Of a stretch of DNA of 8,329 nucleotides, positions 6,365 through 8,329 are shown piece after piece. Within the stretch, counting starts at the first letter, position 1. Each line of letters starts with the position of its first letter. The stretch is from JBGTIS01 sp041745535 (GTDB lineage: Bacteria > Bacteroidota > Bacteroidia > Cytophagales > Cyclobacteriaceae), in assembly GCA_041745535.1 (NCBI GenBank), contig JBGTIS010000009.1, positions 1-8,329 of the forward strand, written 5' to 3'. The notes beneath the pieces are model-generated. The model was not told the DNA's origin, did no database searches, and worked only from the letters and a program-made list of their open reading frames with translations. Made by a program: the position numbers and the translations under genes.

Positions 6365-6496
6365 GCACACACAATGCATATAGCTTATGGTGGGTAAAGT
6401 GGTAAATTCAAGCTTTCGGGCATTAAATCAAGTTCGTTTCGGGCAGACAGTTAATCGCTGCGAAAACCGCCACAAGCCATATGCGGGTCGTTGTGC
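6365..6496 (+). repeat. attC-like long imperfect palindrome after the toxin gene
   Basis: GCATATAGCTTATGGTGG (6376-6393) pairs with CCGCCACAAGCCATATGC (6467-6484) at 15 of 18 positions, with one of the three mismatches a T-G wobble. Outside this, CACAA (6370-6374) faces TTGTG (6491-6495), with an asymmetric bulge (GGGTCG) on the right arm. The 73-bp centre holds a direct repeat TTTCGGGCA (6414-6422 and 6437-6445). A long imperfect stem with unpaired bases on one arm, right after a cassette-type gene and ending near a GTT triplet (6490-6492), is the architecture of integron attC sites. The end boxes do not exactly match the classical RYYYAAC/GTTRRRY consensus. Confidence 0.55.
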
Positions 6497-6507
6497 ATAA
6501 TGTGAAA

Positions 6508-6585
6508 ATGACTAAACTGATTTCCATATTGATAATCCTATTTCTGATTTCCCCCCACTGGCGCAGGACGTCCTCGTCCTGTTGA
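6508..6585 (+). pseudogene. Truncated 5' end of a signal-peptide gene
   Basis: An ATG 15 bp after the GTT of the palindromic site opens a reading frame starting MTKLISILIILFLISP, a textbook signal peptide (two residues, K3, then a hydrophobic core). It then runs into the REP-like hairpin sequence and stops after 25 codons. This looks like the beginning of a secreted-protein gene, perhaps of a following cassette, cut off by later insertion or deletion. The original product cannot be identified. A chance hydrophobic ORF is possible. Confidence 0.35.
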
Positions 6586-6633
6586 CCTTTTAATGGTATG
6601 TAGGACTCCGTCCGGCCTGTAATCCATTAGGCC
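6564..6633. repeat. Cluster of REP-like hairpins
   Basis: Three small palindromes in 70 bp: CAGGACG-TCCT-CGTCCTG (6564-6581, 7-bp stem, also containing the 10-bp palindrome AGGACGTCCT), GGAC-TCC-GTCC (6603-6613), and GGCCT/AGGCC with an 8-10 base loop (6614-6633). Such GC-rich hairpins resemble the REP elements mobilised by REP-associated tyrosine transposases, but no transposase gene is in the window. Confidence 0.35.
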
Positions 6634-7053
6634 ATTATGAATAGGAAACATTGGTTTATCACAGGAGAGCAGGTGCTTCATTTGTCGGATGGGAATCCTT
6701 GCATTCATTGGACAGATCAATAAATAAAGGAAACAACCCAACTAGTACATACATATTCATCCCCACTAAACATTACAAGCAGCAGTGTAGCCAGCAACCA
6801 GAGTTTTCGTCCTGTAGTCTTACCAATGTAATATCAGGAAGGTGAATAAGCGTTTTTCCACAGCATCCCGCTTTTTTCCGTGGTCAGTGGCACACTCACC
6901 ACTCTAATTATCCGCCCATGCTGTACAATTTTGTTTAAAAAGCAGGAAGTAACCTACTTTCTTACCTTATGCGCGCACTCACCACTTTGTGTTTGGCACT
7001 AACTTGTCTGTACTTTCAACATTTAAATTTTTTAGTAAACAAAACAAAAGTAC
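6586..7053. other. Long intergenic region, mostly degenerate sequence
   Basis: No convincing gene. A short + ORF at 6637-6723 (28 codons, MNRKHWFITGEQVLHLSDGN...) has protein-like composition but no recognised relative. On the minus strand around 6733-6830 an open stretch reads LWLLATLLLVMFSGDEYV, signal-peptide-like but without a proper start. A direct repeat CACTCACCACT occurs at 6893-6903 and 6976-6986. The region probably holds gene remnants plus the upstream region of the 7054 gene, for which no clear -7/-33 promoter was recognised. Confidence 0.5.
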
Positions 7054-7737
7054 ATGGCACAGTTACTATACCCCCGCGACTCAGCGCAAAAGCACTTGAG
7101 CGCCACCCGCCGCCACCTGCGGCTTTGCAAACAGGTAAAAAGCACACAAACACTGATCAAACAAATCACCCCGGCTTATACCATGGTGATAGAAAAATAT
7201 CAGGCACGGCAGGAGGCCAAACTCATCAGCGAAGACCGGTATGACGACATGCTGATGGCCGACAACCAGCTCGACGACAGTGTGCGGAATTTGTTCAGAA
7301 GATGTGAAGAACACGACCGCAACCATCTGGGTGAAACTGTAGTGCTGCAAATCTTCCCCGACGGAAAATTTAGCCAGATCGTGAACATGAACCGGGAAGA
7401 AGAACCTGCTGTGGTAGAAAAACTGGCGATGCGCCTGGAAAACCTGGGCGAAAAACACCCCTTGTATGCCTCTGCACAGGAACTCCGTACTTATATCAGC
7501 GCTTCGCGAAAAGCCATCCGGGCGTACCAGGAAAGCGGGCAGGTAATAAAGATGTGCGAAACCGAATGCGAGATGGCGTGTGCCACCTTGCGTCGCCAAT
7601 ATGAAGGCAACTACCTGGATGCCCGCAGGCAATTAGGTAAAGTACTGGCCGAACGCTTGTTTCCTACGCTGAAAGTTAGCGGCAAGGCAGAAAAAACGGC
7701 GGCAGATGCAGAAGATGCAGCCACAACCGCTTCCTGA
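7054..7737 (+). CDS. Hypothetical, mostly helical cytoplasmic protein
   Basis: 227 residues with no signal peptide or membrane segment. I do not recognise the family. Predicted by eye to be largely alpha-helical with many charged residues. One beta-like segment, GETVVLQIFPDGKFSQIV (about residues 92-109), breaks the helices near the middle and looks like a small folded core. The second half (about 119-208) is long amphipathic helices containing several cysteines (CETECEMACATLRRQYEGNYLDARRQLG). The tail after residue 212 is Ala/Asp/Thr-rich (EKTAADAEDAATTAS) and probably disordered. Codon use is regular and GC-balanced, supporting a real gene. The ATG at 7054 is the first in frame and follows an AT-rich leader. 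It is followed by a strong stem-loop and then the 42-bp repeat array. No function is proposed. Confidence 0.75.
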   Translation: MAQLLYPRDSAQKHLSATRRHLRLCKQVKSTQTLIKQITPAYTMVIEKYQARQEAKLISEDRYDDMLMADNQLDDSVRNLFRRCEEHDRNHLGETVVLQIFPDGKFSQIVNMNREEEPAVVEKLAMRLENLGEKHPLYASAQELRTYISASRKAIRAYQESGQVIKMCETECEMACATLRRQYEGNYLDARRQLGKVLAERLFPTLKVSGKAEKTAADAEDAATTAS

Positions 7738-7750
7738 TCTTTGCGGAAAG

Positions 7751-7798
7751 CCGGGCACGTTGGGCGAAGCCTTCTTTTTCAGGCTTGCACGTGCCCGG
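7751..7798 (+). terminator. Strong stem-loop after the 7054 gene
   Basis: CCGGGCACGT (7751-7760) and ACGTGCCCGG (7789-7798) pair perfectly over 10 bp. Inside, AAGCC (7767-7771) pairs with GGCTT (7782-7786) around a T-rich loop. The structure begins 13 bp after the stop codon. It lacks a T-run after the stem, so it may act as a 3' stabiliser or a factor-assisted terminator rather than a classical intrinsic one. Confidence 0.5.
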
Positions 7799-7856
7799 AA
7801 AGCTTTAAAGCCTGCTACATGGCGTGGCAAAGGGCTTTTGATGTGGAGGAAACACC

Positions 7857-8191
7857 TTCCATTTTATCGTAAGCTATTTTCAAAGCTCAAAAAAGCGGCA
7901 ATACTTTTCTTTACCTGTCTTCAAAGCTTTTCGGCACCCGCAAGAAAGTTCTTGCCCTGCCTTTAAAGCTTTACAGCCACCTCAAGAATTTTCTTTACCT
8001 GTCCCCAAAGCTTTTTTCCCGCTTACAATACGTTGTAGACCTTCTGAAAAGCTTGTTGGCTCCTGCAAGAAAGTTCTTGCCCTGTCCAAAAGGCTTTCTG
8101 GCCACTTCAAGAAAGTTCTTGCCCTGTCCAAAAGGCTTTCTGGCCACTTCAAGAAAGTTCTTGGGCTGATTTAAAGCGTTATAAGTAAACA
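7857..8191. repeat. Degenerate 42-bp tandem repeat array
   Basis: Units begin at 7899, 7941, 7983, about 8024, 8066, 8108 and 8150, all spaced 42 bp except one shortened to 41. Units at 8066 and 8108 are identical over 42 bp; those to the left are progressively diverged, and weaker traces reach back to about 7857. Each unit starts with the near-palindrome CAAGAA-AG-TTCTTG and also contains AAAGGCTTT. Each also splits into two loosely similar 21-bp halves, so the original period may be 21 bp (7 codons). Both strands stay open for part of the array. Plus-strand units read KKVLALSKRLSGHF and minus-strand units KNFLEVARKPFGQG, but no frame has a good start and runs through all units, so I do not call a CDS. 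The array lies between convergent genes. Confidence 0.85.
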
Positions 8192-8329
8192 TTCCCATTG
8201 GCAGCTTTCCAGCGGTCCGCCGCGCGGTAATGGGTAAAGTAGCGGGGATTGAAGCCCTTTTCTATCAGTACTTCCTTTCGTACCGTTGCTTTTCCGGCCT
8301 TGTTGAATAATTTGAGCAGGCGGCGGTTT
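8179..8329 (-). CDS. Hypothetical protein, C-terminal part (gene continues past the window edge)
   Basis: The minus strand is open from the window edge to a TAA at 8181-8179, giving 49 residues: NRRLLKLFNKAGKATVRKEV, followed by a segment with KGFNPRYFTHYRAADRWKAANGN and the end VYL. Regular, GC-rich codon use and a protein-like mix of basic and aromatic residues argue for a real coding end rather than chance. The basic, aromatic character would suit a nucleic-acid-binding protein, but I do not recognise the family. The start lies outside the window. The gene is convergent with the 7054 gene, and its last four codons overlap the final tandem repeat unit (8150-8191), so the repeat array may have been trimmed by, or may have shortened, this gene. 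Confidence 0.6.
   Translation of the reverse strand, partial: NRRLLKLFNKAGKATVRKEVLIEKGFNPRYFTHYRAADRWKAANGNVYL

Noticed and set aside
6365..6500. CRISPR-like or tandem repeat array after the toxin gene
   Set aside because: There is only one inverted pair and one 9-bp direct repeat, with no regular spacer-repeat pattern.
6538..6741. Minus-strand ORF of 67 codons over the REP-like hairpins
   Set aside because: Its sequence is produced largely by the palindromic repeats and has no recognisable transposase motif.
7081..7632. Minus-strand ORF of 183 codons opposite the 7054 gene
   Set aside because: It is a mirror of the plus-strand gene. The plus frame has the better start and normal charged-helix composition, while the minus translation is rich in F, H and C without a domain.
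7706..7966. Plus-strand ORF of 86 codons overlapping the end of the 7054 gene
   Set aside because: It overlaps a better gene, runs through the stem-loop, and has no recognisable domain.
7873..8169. Plus-strand open frame through the repeats (98 codons)
   Set aside because: No ATG or credible alternative start near its beginning, and the repeat phase shifts at the 41-bp unit.
7995..8198. Minus-strand ORF of 67 codons across the tandem repeats (KNFLEVARKPFGQG units)
   Set aside because: It overlaps the end of the partial minus-strand gene in another frame, breaks at the 41-bp unit, and stops occur in the older units. More likely a by-product of a repeat period divisible by three.

Overview
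The window most likely comes from a Bacteroidota chromosome, probably a Cytophagales-type organism. This is inferred from several things seen here: a short FtsB/DivIC-like protein followed by a signal-peptide beta-barrel protein, promoter-like sequences of the Bacteroidota form TTTG-N19-TAnnTTTG, poor Shine-Dalgarno sites, and protein families common in that phylum. Housekeeping genes of mixed base composition alternate with AT-rich accessory pieces.

Layout. Bases 1-925 (+) hold a septum-formation (FtsB/DivIC) protein and a secreted outer-membrane beta-barrel protein. Bases 930-1790 (+) hold an AT-rich two-gene module: a 60-residue basic protein overlapping a 206-residue protein with a HEPN-like R-x4-6-H motif. 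Bases 1854-1924 form a large inverted-repeat structure at the 3' end of the next gene. Bases 1915-3950 (-) are a probable operon, a Ppx/GppA phosphatase followed by an Ldh_2-family malate/lactate dehydrogenase. Divergent from it is a biotin-dependent acyl-CoA carboxylase carboxyltransferase subunit (4070-5656, +), with a recognisable promoter and an overlapping palindrome.

Bases 5730-6510 are the most interesting accessory stretch. A VapBC-type toxin-antitoxin pair (54-residue antitoxin, 123-residue PIN toxin) is followed by a long imperfect palindrome and flanked by two related short sequences, so it looks like a mobile integron-type gene cassette. Just beyond it, the start of a signal-peptide ORF is cut off by small REP-like hairpins. 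Bases 6586-7053 are largely degenerate non-coding sequence.

The right end holds a 227-residue unknown protein (7054-7737, +), a strong stem-loop just after its stop, a degenerate array of 42-bp tandem repeats (about 7857-8191), and the C-terminal 49 codons of an unknown protein coming in on the minus strand (8179-8329). The array therefore lies between two convergent genes.

The conserved genes belong to division, envelope, polyphosphate/ppGpp and acyl-CoA/2-hydroxyacid metabolism and are not obviously one pathway. All family names rest on reading motifs by eye; no database search was possible.
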